Part shown: piece after piece, positions 25,871 to 34,049 of the stretch | Position numbering within the stretch: the first letter of the stretch is position 1 | Layout of the letters: each line of letters opens with the position of its first letter | Assembly: GCF_000280925.3 (NCBI RefSeq) | Contig: NZ_CP012109.1 | Location: 3,430,501 to 3,494,500, forward strand | DNA: 64,000 nt | Source of the DNA: Myxococcus hansupus | GTDB lineage: Bacteria; Myxococcota; Myxococcia; Myxococcales; Myxococcaceae | Reading direction: 5' to 3' | Position numbers and translations under genes: made by a program | Notes under the pieces: generated by a model | What the model was told of the DNA's origin: nothing | Seen by the model: the letters and a program-made list of their open reading frames with translations, nothing else | The model's database searches: none

Positions 25871-26532
25871 GGCGCGTAGGAACGGGGCTTGAGCGACTTG
25901 GAGATGACCACGAGCACGACGGTGATGACGGCCCACGCCAGCAGGTGATGGGCGATGACATGCCGCCCGTCCTGCTCACAGGCGAGCTCGCCCAGCAGCG
26001 CTCCCGTCGAACCCACCGACAGGCCCGCCACCGCGGCGCGCAGGGGTTGGAAGACGGTGCCGCGCAGCGCGAACAGCGCCACCACCAGGGGAACGGCCCC
26101 AATGGCCAGGTGGCTGACGGTGCACACCCAGCCGGGCAGTGTGGGCGCGGCGTGGGGTGTGCCTCGGGCGAGCACCACGGCCGCCGCGCTGACCACGGCG
26201 AGCCCCACCCCGAGCCGGCGCAACCCCGTCCCCCCGGGCGTCAGCGCGCCCCAGGCGCACACCGCGCTGGTTCCCACCAGCAGCGTCAGCAGGGGCGCTC
26301 GGGCCAGGAGCAGCGGGCCGGACACGGCGCCCATCGCGAACATCACCACGGCCGCCAGGAGCCCCAGGCCCGCCGAGGCGGCCACCAGCCATGCGGCCTG
26401 CGTGCGCCAGCGCCGAACGGGCCGCTTCAGCGCGAGCTCTCCCCGGGCCGCCGCGAGCACGCGCGCCATCGCATCCGCGTTGGGGGCCGGCGCCTCGGTG
26501 AGCAGCCGGTCGAGGTCGATGGACGGCTTCAT
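25867..26532 (-). CDS. NrsF-like anti-sigma membrane protein (DUF1109)
   Basis: This 221-residue protein has a short cytoplasmic N-terminus (MKPSIDLDRLLTEAPAPNAD) followed by six membrane helices (AAWLVAASAGLGLLAAVVMF and onwards). The C-terminal part CTVSHLAIGAVPLVVALFAL, RGTVFQPLRAAVAGLSVGST, GALLGELACEQDGRHVIAHH matches the NrsF/DUF1109 pattern of anti-sigma factors for ECF sigma. Conserved Cys and His residues in the membrane part may sense redox or metal. It overlaps the sigma factor stop by four bases. The likely role is to hold the sigma factor at the inner membrane until a stress signal. Confidence 0.8.
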   Translation of the reverse strand: MKPSIDLDRLLTEAPAPNADAMARVLAAARGELALKRPVRRWRTQAAWLVAASAGLGLLAAVVMFAMGAVSGPLLLARAPLLTLLVGTSAVCAWGALTPGGTGLRRLGVGLAVVSAAAVVLARGTPHAAPTLPGWVCTVSHLAIGAVPLVVALFALRGTVFQPLRAAVAGLSVGSTGALLGELACEQDGRHVIAHHLLAWAVITVVLVVISKSLKPRSYAP

Positions 26533-27086
26533 CGCGCCACCTCCAATCCGCCCAGCAGCTCCCGCAGTTTCTCGTAGCCCCGGTGCGCTCGCAGCCGCGC
26601 CGCGCCCGCGCTGATGCCGCGCAGCGCGCCAATCTCATCGAAGGACCAGCCCTCCACCTTGCTGAGCACCACGGCCTCGCGGTGGTCGGGGTGGAGTTGG
26701 TGCAGCGCATCCAGCAGATGTCTCCGGAGGGACGGGTCGCTGGCGTCCGGCGCGAGCCCCGTGGGGGGCGTGGCGTCCTCGGTGGAGGCGTAGGCGTCCA
26801 CGTGGCGTTGGTGCCTCAACGCGTCGCGCGCGGCGTTCGCGGCGATGGTCATCAGCCACGGCGTGAAGCGCGTGCCGGGCTCATAGCGGCCCCGTGAGCG
26901 GATGACGGACAGGAAGGTGGCCTGGAGCAAATCCTCCGCGAGCGCGCCATCGCGCACCATCCGGGCCAGGAACCCCTGAACCCGCCCCGCATGCCGCGCG
27001 AAGAGGTCCTCGAAGGCGTCCTGTGCTCCGTCGCGAAACCGTTCCATGAGCTCTTCGTCCGTTGGACTCCTCATCACCCGGCTCAT
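26529..27086 (-). CDS. ECF sigma factor (RpoE-like)
   Basis: This 185-residue ECF sigma-70 factor has region 2 (DGAQDAFEDLFARHAGRVQG, LAEDLLQATFLSVIRSRGRY, FTPWLMTIAANAARDALRHQ) and region 4 (LHPDHREAVVLSKVEGWSFD, EIGALRGISAGAARLRAHRG). The region 4 helix-turn-helix lies near residues 140-172. The start used is ATG 27086; ATG 27074 (MRSPTDEE) is possible. It is the first of three overlapping genes with an NrsF-like anti-sigma and a small barrel protein, and diverges from the ZIP transporter, which could be a target. Confidence 0.92.
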   Translation of the reverse strand: MSRVMRSPTDEELMERFRDGAQDAFEDLFARHAGRVQGFLARMVRDGALAEDLLQATFLSVIRSRGRYEPGTRFTPWLMTIAANAARDALRHQRHVDAYASTEDATPPTGLAPDASDPSLRRHLLDALHQLHPDHREAVVLSKVEGWSFDEIGALRGISAGAARLRAHRGYEKLRELLGGLEVAR

Positions 27087-27242
27087 CTACGGGCCACCCG
27101 GGAAAGTGTTTCCGGCGGCCGTCATTCTCAAGGTGGGGAGACCCAAGGGCTGGAAAGTCGCGGGGTTGCGCACGCCCGCCACAACGAACCTCGCCCCGCG
27201 GGGTGAGGCCGTTAGTGTTGAGCGCGGAGGCACCTCGGACGC

Positions 27243-28031
27243 GTGGAACATTGGGGCATCGAAGGCATGTGGGCGGGGCTGGTGGCAAGCCTGCTGGCGG
27301 GAATGGCGACAGGATTGGGCGCGCTGCCGGTGCTCGTCACCTCGGAGCTCAGCCGGAAGGCCCAGGACCGGATGTTGGGCTTCAGCGCGGGCGTGATGCT
27401 GGCGGCCACGTCCTTCTCCCTGGTCATCCCGGCGATGGAGCTGGTGCGAGGGCAGGGCCACGACGGCCTCTCCGCGGCGCTGCGCGTGGCCGCGGCGGTG
27501 TTGGCTGGCGGACTCTTCCTGCGCATCTGGCATGACTTGATGCCCCACGAGCACGCGCTCAAGGGACACGAGGGCCACGGCGGCGCGAAGTGGAACAGCG
27601 TGCTGCTGTTCGTGCTGGCGATGACGCTGCACAACTTTCCGGAAGGGTTGGCGGTGGGCGTGTCCTTCGCGGCGCCCCAGCCTGAGCTCGGCATGTCGGT
27701 GGCGCTGGGCATCGGCGCGCAGAACATCCCCGAGGGCCTGGTGGTGGCGCTCGCCCTGCGCGCCACGGGCGCGTCGGCGACCCGGGCCGCCGTGCTCGCG
27801 CTGCTCACGGGCCTGGTGGAGCCGGTGGGGGCGCTGGTCGGCCTGGGGGCCTTGTCACTCAGTTCGGCGCTATTGCCGTGGGGCCTGGCCTTCGCGGGCG
27901 GCGCGATGCTCTACGTCATCAGCCACGAGATGATTCCGGAGAGCCACCGCGGCGGCTTCGAGCGCGAAGCCACCACGGGCCTCATGTGGGGCTTCGTGCT
28001 CGCGCTGGTGCTGGACATGTCGCTGGGCTGA
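27243..28031 (+). CDS. ZIP-family metal transporter
   Basis: This 262-residue protein of the ZIP family moves divalent metals (Zn2+ or similar) into the cytoplasm. Eight helices are seen; helix 4 carries the metal motif MTLHNFPEGLAVGV and helix 5 QNIPEGLVVALAL. The loop between helices 3 and 4 is His-rich (MPHEHALKGHEGHGG), typical of metal-sensing loops. The start is GTG 27243; ATG 27267 (MWAGLVAS) is an alternative that removes a short leader. It is divergent from the ECF sigma operon over 156 bases. Confidence 0.9.
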   Translation: MEHWGIEGMWAGLVASLLAGMATGLGALPVLVTSELSRKAQDRMLGFSAGVMLAATSFSLVIPAMELVRGQGHDGLSAALRVAAAVLAGGLFLRIWHDLMPHEHALKGHEGHGGAKWNSVLLFVLAMTLHNFPEGLAVGVSFAAPQPELGMSVALGIGAQNIPEGLVVALALRATGASATRAAVLALLTGLVEPVGALVGLGALSLSSALLPWGLAFAGGAMLYVISHEMIPESHRGGFEREATTGLMWGFVLALVLDMSLG

Positions 28032-28045
28032 GTGGCGCGGAGGCG

Positions 28046-29233
28046 CTACGCGGGCAGCAGCACCAGCCGGGCGATCTCCGGCGGGGCGCCCACGCGCATG
28101 GGCGGACCCACGAAGCCGCAGCCCCGGCTCACATAGATGAGCGAGTCGTTCGTCCGGCTCAGCCCCGCGTTGCGGTCTCCCCAGATGAGGTCGCCCACGA
28201 GGTTGCCCGGGAACATCTGCCCGCCGTGCGTGTGGCCGGAGACCTGGAGCCCCACGCCACGCCGGGCCACCTCGTCGAAGTTGGAGGGCTGGTGCGCCAG
28301 CAGCACCGAGGCCTGGTCCGGCCGCACGTCGCGCAGCGCCGCGTCCAGGTCGTAGCCGCGCTCGCCCATCCGGTGGGCGCTCCAGTCATCCACGCCCGCG
28401 AGCTGGAAGGACGCCCCGGCGTCTCCAATGGACACCGAGCGGTTGCGCAGCACCTGGATGCCCAGGCCCTCCAGGAAGGCGACCCACGCGTTGGCGCCCG
28501 AGTAGTAGTCGTGGTTGCCGGTGACGAAGAACGTGCCGTACCGCGCGCTCAGCTTCCCCAGTCCGCCCGCGAACGTGCCCAGCGCATCCACCGAGCCGTC
28601 GACCAGGTCGCCGGTGATGGCGATGAGGTCCGGCTTGAGCGCGTTGGTGCGCGAGACCAGCTCGTCGATGAAGCGGCGCTGAATCACGCCACCGATGTGG
28701 ATGTCGGTGAGCTGCACCAGGGTGAGGCCCTCCAACGCGCGAGGCAGGTTCGGCAGGCGCACGGGGATGTCGCGCACGTCGGGCGGGTGGAAGGCGCGCC
28801 AGTTACCGTACGAACTCACCGACGCGCCCGCGAGTCCCGCGCTCACGGCGAGCCCCTGGCCCAGCAAGGCCCTTCGCTCCGGTGAGGCGGGCGCGTCCGG
28901 CTCCGTGCGCTCCGTGCGGCGCGCGCGCCAGGCAACCGCGGCCCGCAGCAGGTCCACCGCGAGGGTGAACATGAGCAGGTAGAGCACCAGTCCAATCCAG
29001 GCGAGGAAGACGATGCCCAGGCGGCGCGCTGTCTCGGAGGGCAGGACCGAGCCAATGGCCCTGGCACCCAGTGCCCCCGCGAAGCCCACGGCGAACAGCA
29101 CCTGTCCGGCGCGCCGCAGCCTGTGGCGCTGCGTCACGTCACGGACGAGCCGGCGGTAGAGGTAGACGTGGCCCACCGCCAGCACGGCGAGCACGGGGAC
29201 GAAGAAGAGGAGCAGGCTGACCCAGCGTGGCAT
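28046..29233 (-). CDS. Membrane-anchored metallophosphoesterase
   Basis: This 395-residue protein has four N-terminal helices (LLLFFVPVLAVLAVGHVYLY, AGQVLFAVGFAGALGARAIG, IVFLAWIGLVLYLLMF, GLAVSAGLAGASVSSYG) and a C-terminal calcineurin-like domain with QLTDIHIGG near 176, GDLVDGS, GNHDYY and SGHTHGGQMFPG near 333. These bind the two metals of the active site. The arrangement matches the YkuE/YaeI-type membrane phosphoesterases, whose substrates are lipid or cell-wall phosphates. The start at 29233 was chosen for its AGGA site; 29248 adds MQDAA. It is convergent with the ZIP gene. Confidence 0.9.
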   Translation of the reverse strand: MPRWVSLLLFFVPVLAVLAVGHVYLYRRLVRDVTQRHRLRRAGQVLFAVGFAGALGARAIGSVLPSETARRLGIVFLAWIGLVLYLLMFTLAVDLLRAAVAWRARRTERTEPDAPASPERRALLGQGLAVSAGLAGASVSSYGNWRAFHPPDVRDIPVRLPNLPRALEGLTLVQLTDIHIGGVIQRRFIDELVSRTNALKPDLIAITGDLVDGSVDALGTFAGGLGKLSARYGTFFVTGNHDYYSGANAWVAFLEGLGIQVLRNRSVSIGDAGASFQLAGVDDWSAHRMGERGYDLDAALRDVRPDQASVLLAHQPSNFDEVARRGVGLQVSGHTHGGQMFPGNLVGDLIWGDRNAGLSRTNDSLIYVSRGCGFVGPPMRVGAPPEIARLVLLPA

Positions 29234-29405
29234 GGCGGCATCCTGCATAACGGAAGCCCACCCGCGGCGCTCCAGGTTTCCTGGGGGGCAAGCGGCAAGG
29301 AAGCGGGCGCGCACCTCTGGCCCCTTTCACCTGGGCTCGGGCCGGGGCAGGCTGCGCCGTCCCGCGCGGCCGATTTCCGGTCCGCGCACGATTCGAGGCC
29401 CTCAC

Positions 29406-29882
29406 ATGCTCCGCTCCCTGCTGGTTCCCGTTCTCCTCGCCGTGTCGCTGCTCGGCTGTGGCGACGACGACAACGTCAACCCCGAGACGGGCGACCCCAC
29501 CAAGGTGACCTACGCCGAGTCCCTGAACGTGGACCTGAACGCGATGACCCGGCTGCCCAGCGGGCTCTACATCCAGGACACCTTCCCCGCGCCCGACGGC
29601 GCGCTGGCCGAGGTCGGGACTCGGGTGCAGGTCCGCTACACGGGCTACCGGCCGGACGGGCTGAGCTTCGACGCCACCGGCAATGGGCCGGCCCTCGGCT
29701 TCACCCTGGGCACCGGGCAGGTCATCAAGGGCTGGGACGAGGGCATCGTCGGGATGCGCGTCGGTGGCCGCCGGCGCCTCATCATTCCGTCGGACCTTGG
29801 CTATGGCGCCACCGGCGTGGGCAGCCGGATTCCTCCGCACACGGTGCTCATCTTCGACACCGAGCTCGTGTCGGTCCGCTGA
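29406..29882 (+). CDS. FKBP-type peptidyl-prolyl isomerase lipoprotein
   Basis: This 158-residue protein has a lipoprotein leader (MLRSLLVPVLLAVSLLGCGD) with the lipidated Cys at residue 18. The FKBP domain covers about residues 60-158: VQVRYTGYRPDGLSFDATGN, LGFTLGTGQVIKGWDEGIVG, MRVGGRRRLIIPSDLGYGAT, IPPHTVLIFDTELV. The active-site aromatics (Y, F, D, W, Y) are kept. It speeds proline isomerisation of exported proteins at the membrane. It lies downstream of a divergent membrane phosphoesterase gene and has no obvious operon partner. Confidence 0.92.
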   Translation: MLRSLLVPVLLAVSLLGCGDDDNVNPETGDPTKVTYAESLNVDLNAMTRLPSGLYIQDTFPAPDGALAEVGTRVQVRYTGYRPDGLSFDATGNGPALGFTLGTGQVIKGWDEGIVGMRVGGRRRLIIPSDLGYGATGVGSRIPPHTVLIFDTELVSVR

Positions 29883-29994
29883 CCTGACGCGCGACCCCGC
29901 TCGTCAGGGGTGATATAGGATTTCCTTGTCTTCCGGGAAGTCCAGGCCGGTGTGGGACTGGCCTGGCACTGGCCCGGGATGGGGGAGGCGAGCG

Positions 29995-31185
29995 ATGTCA
30001 GGGTCCGAGGCGGAGTCGAACATGGGGGCCCCTCGTCGAGGCACGACGGGGGAGGGGGCGTTCCAGGCGCTGATGATGGCGCCGTCGCCCGACGTGGCCG
30101 CGCAGCTCTACGAGGAGTTGGGGCTGTCTCAGCGGGAGCGGCTCCAGAAGGACGCCGCCCAGGCCGCGGTGGAGGAGCGCCAGCGGCTGGCGGAGGTCCT
30201 CCGGCAGGCCCGTGACTTCTCCGGCGCGGCGCGCCTCCTGGATGGTTGTGGCGCGGCGGCCCTGGTGGCGGAGCTGTACGTCCAGGGCGGGCGCTATGTG
30301 GACGCCGCGGAGGCCTGGCTGCGCGCCGGCGAGGTGGAGCGCGCCGCGGCGGCGTTCGAGCGCGGTGGCGCCATGGAGCGCGCCCTGGAGGTCTACCGGG
30401 GGCTGGGGGCCCGCGAGGCGATGGCCCACTGCCTGGTCCGCCTGGGACGTCCCTATGAAGCCGCGCAGCTCTACCGGGAGCTGGGCCAGCCACACGCGGA
30501 GGTGGAGGCGCTCGGGGGTGTTCCCTCCGGGGATCCGCGTCATCTGGAGTCCGTGCTGCGCATGTGCAAGCTGCTGGACGCGGAGGGCTTCACCCGGCGC
30601 GCGCTGGCGTTGCTCGCGGACACGATGCGGGGCTCGGAGACCGCGCGCGCGGACCCGGCGCTGGCCACGGAGAAGGCCCGGCTGCTGCGCCGCATGGGCA
30701 TGGACGCGGAGGCGGAGGCCGTCATCGCCCGGCTGCCGTCGAGCGCCTCGGCGCCGGAGTCCAACGGCTATCACTACCTGAAGGCCATCCCCATCTTCGG
30801 CGAGCTGTCGCTCGACGACATGAAGGACCTGTACCGCGTGGCCCGCCAGGTGCTCATTCCCGCCGGCGCGGTGCTCCTGGAGAAGGGCACGCCGGGGAGC
30901 GGGCTCTTCGTGATGCTGGAGGGCGCGGTGGACGTGTTCAGCGGCCCGGAGGCAGAGGCCCGCCGCCTCAACACGCTGGGGCCCGGCGCCTACCTGGGGG
31001 AGATCTCCCTGGTGCAGGACGCCCCCGTGTCCGCGCAGGTCCGCGCCCGCACGGCCGTCCGCGCGCTGCGCATCACCCGCGCGGGCTTCCAGCACTACCT
31101 GGACACGCATGACGCCGCGGCGCTGCGCATCTTCCGCCTCTTCACGCACAACCTCGCGGCGCGAGTGCGGGCGTTGAGCACCTGA
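29995..31185 (+). CDS. TPR-like protein with C-terminal cyclic-nucleotide-binding domain
   Basis: This 396-residue protein starts MSGSEAESNMGAPRRGTTGE, with GGGGGAGG before the ATG. The N-terminal half is a helical-repeat array (AARLLDGCGAAALVAELYVQ, YVDAAEAWLRAGEVERAAAA, ALEVYRGLGAREAMAHCLVR). From about 275 a cNMP-binding barrel follows (IPIFGELSLDDMKDLYRVAR, GAVLLEKGTPGSGLFVMLEG, GAYLGEISLVQDAPVSAQVR). The phosphate-binding cassette is GEISL...VSAQVRA, close to the canonical FGE...R-SA. No DNA-binding or kinase domain is present. It may relay cAMP or cGMP levels to a protein partner through the repeats. Confidence 0.85.
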   Translation: MSGSEAESNMGAPRRGTTGEGAFQALMMAPSPDVAAQLYEELGLSQRERLQKDAAQAAVEERQRLAEVLRQARDFSGAARLLDGCGAAALVAELYVQGGRYVDAAEAWLRAGEVERAAAAFERGGAMERALEVYRGLGAREAMAHCLVRLGRPYEAAQLYRELGQPHAEVEALGGVPSGDPRHLESVLRMCKLLDAEGFTRRALALLADTMRGSETARADPALATEKARLLRRMGMDAEAEAVIARLPSSASAPESNGYHYLKAIPIFGELSLDDMKDLYRVARQVLIPAGAVLLEKGTPGSGLFVMLEGAVDVFSGPEAEARRLNTLGPGAYLGEISLVQDAPVSAQVRARTAVRALRITRAGFQHYLDTHDAAALRIFRLFTHNLAARVRALST

Positions 31186-31205
31186 TTTCGTTCATGTCTG
31201 TCATT

Positions 31206-31223
31206 CCGGGCCCGCTTGCCCGG
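31206..31223. terminator. Small GC hairpin after the TPR/cNMP gene
   Basis: CCGGGC (31206-31211) pairs with GCCCGG (31218-31223), 20 bases after the stop of the TPR/cNMP gene. There is no T-run, so its terminator role is uncertain. Confidence 0.4.
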
Positions 31224-31232
31224 CTGCCCGGA

Positions 31233-31261
31233 TTGACAACACGGCGTTTGTGATTTATCTC
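31233..31261 (+). promoter_or_regulatory. Sigma-70-like promoter candidate for the EF-G paralogue
   Basis: TTGACA (31233-31238) is a perfect -35; 17 bases later TATCTC (31256-31261) is a partial -10. Transcription would begin near 31268, giving a leader of about 350 bases before the EF-G start at 31619. Confidence 0.5.
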
Positions 31262-31270
31262 AAGCACATC

Positions 31271-31372
31271 ATGAGGCCCGTCTTCTTCATCGCCCTGCTG
31301 AGTGCGCGCATCCTCGCGCCGGCGGCGGACGTGTGCCTCGCCCCCCGCAACGAGGTTCTGCTCGACATTTGA
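31271..31372 (+). CDS. Possible 33-residue leader peptide upstream of EF-G paralogue
   Basis: MRPVFFIALLSARILAPAAD and 13 more residues, ending LLDI, are encoded with about 90% G or C at third codon positions, the signature of coding DNA here. The ATG lies about three bases after the predicted transcript start, so it could be leaderless; there is no ribosome site. The rest of the 433-base gap (31373-31618) holds no other frame with coding bias. The function is unknown; translation of such a peptide could control the downstream gene. Confidence 0.35.
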   Translation: MRPVFFIALLSARILAPAADVCLAPRNEVLLDI

Positions 31373-31618
31373 GTTGGCGGACCGGTGTCCTCCGGTGCGC
31401 GGGTGGTCGGTTGCCCGCGTGCCGTGAGTCCCGGATCCGCCTGACTCTCGCGGTGTCCCTTGTGTCCTCACGCGTCCCTGAGCGGGCCTTTCGTGCCCCT
31501 CCGGCGAGTCGCGCGTGCGTGCCGCCTGGGCTTCGCCGCCGCATTCCCTGACGTCAACCGGCGCTTCAACACCAGACACCTCGCGGGCCACGTTGCCCGA
31601 CGAGAACGGGAGTCTTTT

Positions 31619-33721
31619 ATGTCTCGCCAGACACGCATCGAGCGGTACCGCAACATTGGCATCATGGCGCACATCGACGCGGGCAAGACGACGCTCACCG
31701 AGCGCGTCCTCTTTTTGACGGGCCGCATCCACTCCGTGGGCGAAGTGCACGACGGCTCCACGGAGATGGACTGGCTGCCGCAGGAGAAGCAGCGCGGCAT
31801 CACCATCACCTCCGCGGCCACCACCGCGTTCTGGCAACCCCGGCAGGGCCTGGGCGCGGGCGTGCCTCACCGCATCAACATCCTGGACACCCCGGGCCAC
31901 GTGGACTTCACCATCGAGGTGGAGCGCTCGTTGCGCGTGCTGGACGGCGCGGTGGCGGTGTTCGACGCGAGCCAGGGCGTGGAGCCTCAGTCGGAGGCGG
32001 TGTGGCGGCAGGCGGACCGGTACGGCGTGCCTCGCATCGCCTTCATCAACAAGATGGACAAGGTGGGCGCCGACTTCGCGATGAGCGTGGCGTCCATCCA
32101 GGCGCGGCTGGGCGCGCGTCCGGTGGCCGTGCAGTGGCCCCTGGGCGAGGGCTCGGAGTTCCGTGGCCTGGTGGACCTGGTCCACCTGCGCGCGGTGGCG
32201 TTCGACTCGGAGGACGGCGCGTTCCGTGACGGCCTGCCGGTGCCGGAGGCGGTCCGCCAGGAGGTGGAGGCGCAGCGACTGCGGCTCATCGAGGCGTGCG
32301 CGGACGCGGACGCCACGGTGCTGGAGAAGTTCGTTGACGGACGGCTGGAGGACATCACCGCCGAGGACCTGGAGCGCGCGCTGCGCTCGGGCACCCTGGC
32401 GCGGACGCTGGTGCCGGTGCTGTGCGGGTCGGCCTTCAAGAAGAAGGGAGTACAGATGTTGCTGGACGCCATCGTCAACTACCTCCCCGCGCCGTCGGAC
32501 GTGGCCGCCGTCGAGGGCTTTGTACCTGGCACGGATGAGCGTGTGTCCCGGCCCGTGTCCGACGTGGGGCCTCCCGCCGCGCTGGCCTTCAAGCTGATGA
32601 GCGACAAGGCCGTGGGCGGCATCGTGTTCCTGCGCGTCTATTCGGGCACGTTGCGCGCTGGCACCGTCCTGCTCAACCCCGTCACCGGACGGCGGGAGCG
32701 GGTGGGGCGCCTAATGTTCATGCATGCCAACCGCCGTGAAGAGGTGGCGGAGGTGCATGCGGGCGACATCTGCGCGGCGCTCGGGCTGAAGGGCGTGCGC
32801 ACGGGCGACACGTTGTGCGACCCGGAGGCGCCGGTGGTGCTGGAGTCGTTGGGCGTCATGGAGCCCGTGGTGCAGCTCGCCGTGGAGGCGCGCTCGCCCG
32901 CGGAGTTGCCGAAGTTGGAGGAGGGCCTGAACCGGCTGGCGGCGGAGGACCCGTCGCTGTGCGTGGGCGTGGACCCGGAGAGCGGCCAGGTGCTGCTGTC
33001 CGGCATGGGTGAGCTTCACCTGGAGGTGGTCGTGGACCGATTGAAGACCGAGCATGGCGTGGAGGCCCGCGTGGGCCAGCCCAAGGTGGCCTGGCGTGAC
33101 ACGCTCCAGCGACAGGTGCGTCAGGAGTACCGGCACGTCCGCCAGTCGGGTGGACCCGGCCAGTACGCCGTCGTGGTGCTGGACGTGGGGCCGGCGCCTC
33201 GGGGCGCGGGGCTCGTCTTCGTGGACGACACCCGGGGCGGCACCATTCCCCGGGAGCTGATTCCCGCCATCGAAAAGGGCGTGGCGGGGGCCATGGCCCG
33301 GGGCGTGCGCGGCGTGCCGCTGGTGGACGTGGAGGTGCGGCTGGTGGATGGGGACACGCACGTGCGTGACTCCACGCCCCAGGCGTTCTCCGTGGCGGGT
33401 TCGCTGGCGCTCCAGGCGGCGGCGCGCAGCGCGGGCGTCCAACCTCTTGAGCCCGTCATGGAGGTGGAGGTCACCACGCCCGAGGAGTACCTGGGTGAGG
33501 TGCTGGGTGACCTGTCGGCGCGGCGGGGCCGGGTGCTGGGCATGGAAGCGCGCGGGGTGGTGCGGCTCGTCACCGCGCGCGTGCCCATGGCCAACCTCTT
33601 CGGCTACGTGACGGGGCTCCGAGGTCGGACGCAGGGACGGGCCCAGGCGAGCATGCGCCTGGGCGCGTACGAACCTGTTCCGGAGGCGCTCCAGGCCGCG
33701 TTCATCGAAGCGCGAGCCTGA
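31619..33721 (+). CDS. Elongation factor G paralogue
   Basis: This 700-residue translational GTPase has all five G motifs: AHIDAGKTT, the switch [22 protein letters not shown] and GSAF. Domain II ([20 protein letters not shown]), domain IV ([28 protein letters not shown]) and domain V ([19 protein letters not shown]) follow, so it is full length. The wording differs from housekeeping EF-G, for example [20 protein letters not shown], consistent with the extra EF-G copies in myxobacteria. The ATG at 31619 follows GGGAG. Roles could be translocation under stress or ribosome recycling. It has its own promoter and a long leader and stands alone, not in a str operon. Confidence 0.9.
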   Translation: MSRQTRIERYRNIGIMAHIDAGKTTLTERVLFLTGRIHSVGEVHDGSTEMDWLPQEKQRGITITSAATTAFWQPRQGLGAGVPHRINILDTPGHVDFTIEVERSLRVLDGAVAVFDASQGVEPQSEAVWRQADRYGVPRIAFINKMDKVGADFAMSVASIQARLGARPVAVQWPLGEGSEFRGLVDLVHLRAVAFDSEDGAFRDGLPVPEAVRQEVEAQRLRLIEACADADATVLEKFVDGRLEDITAEDLERALRSGTLARTLVPVLCGSAFKKKGVQMLLDAIVNYLPAPSDVAAVEGFVPGTDERVSRPVSDVGPPAALAFKLMSDKAVGGIVFLRVYSGTLRAGTVLLNPVTGRRERVGRLMFMHANRREEVAEVHAGDICAALGLKGVRTGDTLCDPEAPVVLESLGVMEPVVQLAVEARSPAELPKLEEGLNRLAAEDPSLCVGVDPESGQVLLSGMGELHLEVVVDRLKTEHGVEARVGQPKVAWRDTLQRQVRQEYRHVRQSGGPGQYAVVVLDVGPAPRGAGLVFVDDTRGGTIPRELIPAIEKGVAGAMARGVRGVPLVDVEVRLVDGDTHVRDSTPQAFSVAGSLALQAAARSAGVQPLEPVMEVEVTTPEEYLGEVLGDLSARRGRVLGMEARGVVRLVTARVPMANLFGYVTGLRGRTQGRAQASMRLGAYEPVPEALQAAFIEARA

Positions 33722-33865
33722 CGTAGGACGCTGGACCCGGGGGCCCCCAAGGGCTCCCGGGGCTGGCGGGACATCCTCGGCTGGCTGCACAAATGTCCAC
33801 CAGAGCCCGGGAAAACCGGTGATTAAGCCGTTGATTTCACGGGACTTCTGGAGCGGGAAAGTGCA

Positions 33866-34025
33866 GGGTCCCCCGCCGATTCTCCGGAATGGGTCGGGGG
33901 GACCCCCTGTTTCCATCCGTTCCCAAAGCGGTTCGGCCGATCGGGCCCGACTGCGCACCGCCAGGCGCCCTGGGCATGAGCCCGAACGGGCGCGCTGCGC
34001 GGGCCCCCTCCCCAGAGGAGGGGGC
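33866..34025 (+). promoter_or_regulatory. Structured 5' leader of the DEAD-box helicase gene
   Basis: The 328 bases between the EF-G paralogue and the helicase hold no gene. They contain strong hairpins: GGGTCCCCC (33866-33874) with GGGGGACCC (33897-33905), CCAGG/CCTGG and GGGC/GCCC within 33961-33984, and GCCCCCTCC (34003-34011) with GGAGGGGGC (34017-34025). The last ends 24 bases before the start codon. No T-runs follow, so RNA structure control is likelier than termination. Confidence 0.5.
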
Positions 34026-34049
34026 GGGCTCTCTTCAACTCAGGAACCC

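Noticed and set aside
33735-33762. GC palindrome after the EF-G paralogue as terminator
   Set aside because: The CCCGGG pair has only six bases and no T-run; it may be chance in such GC-rich DNA.
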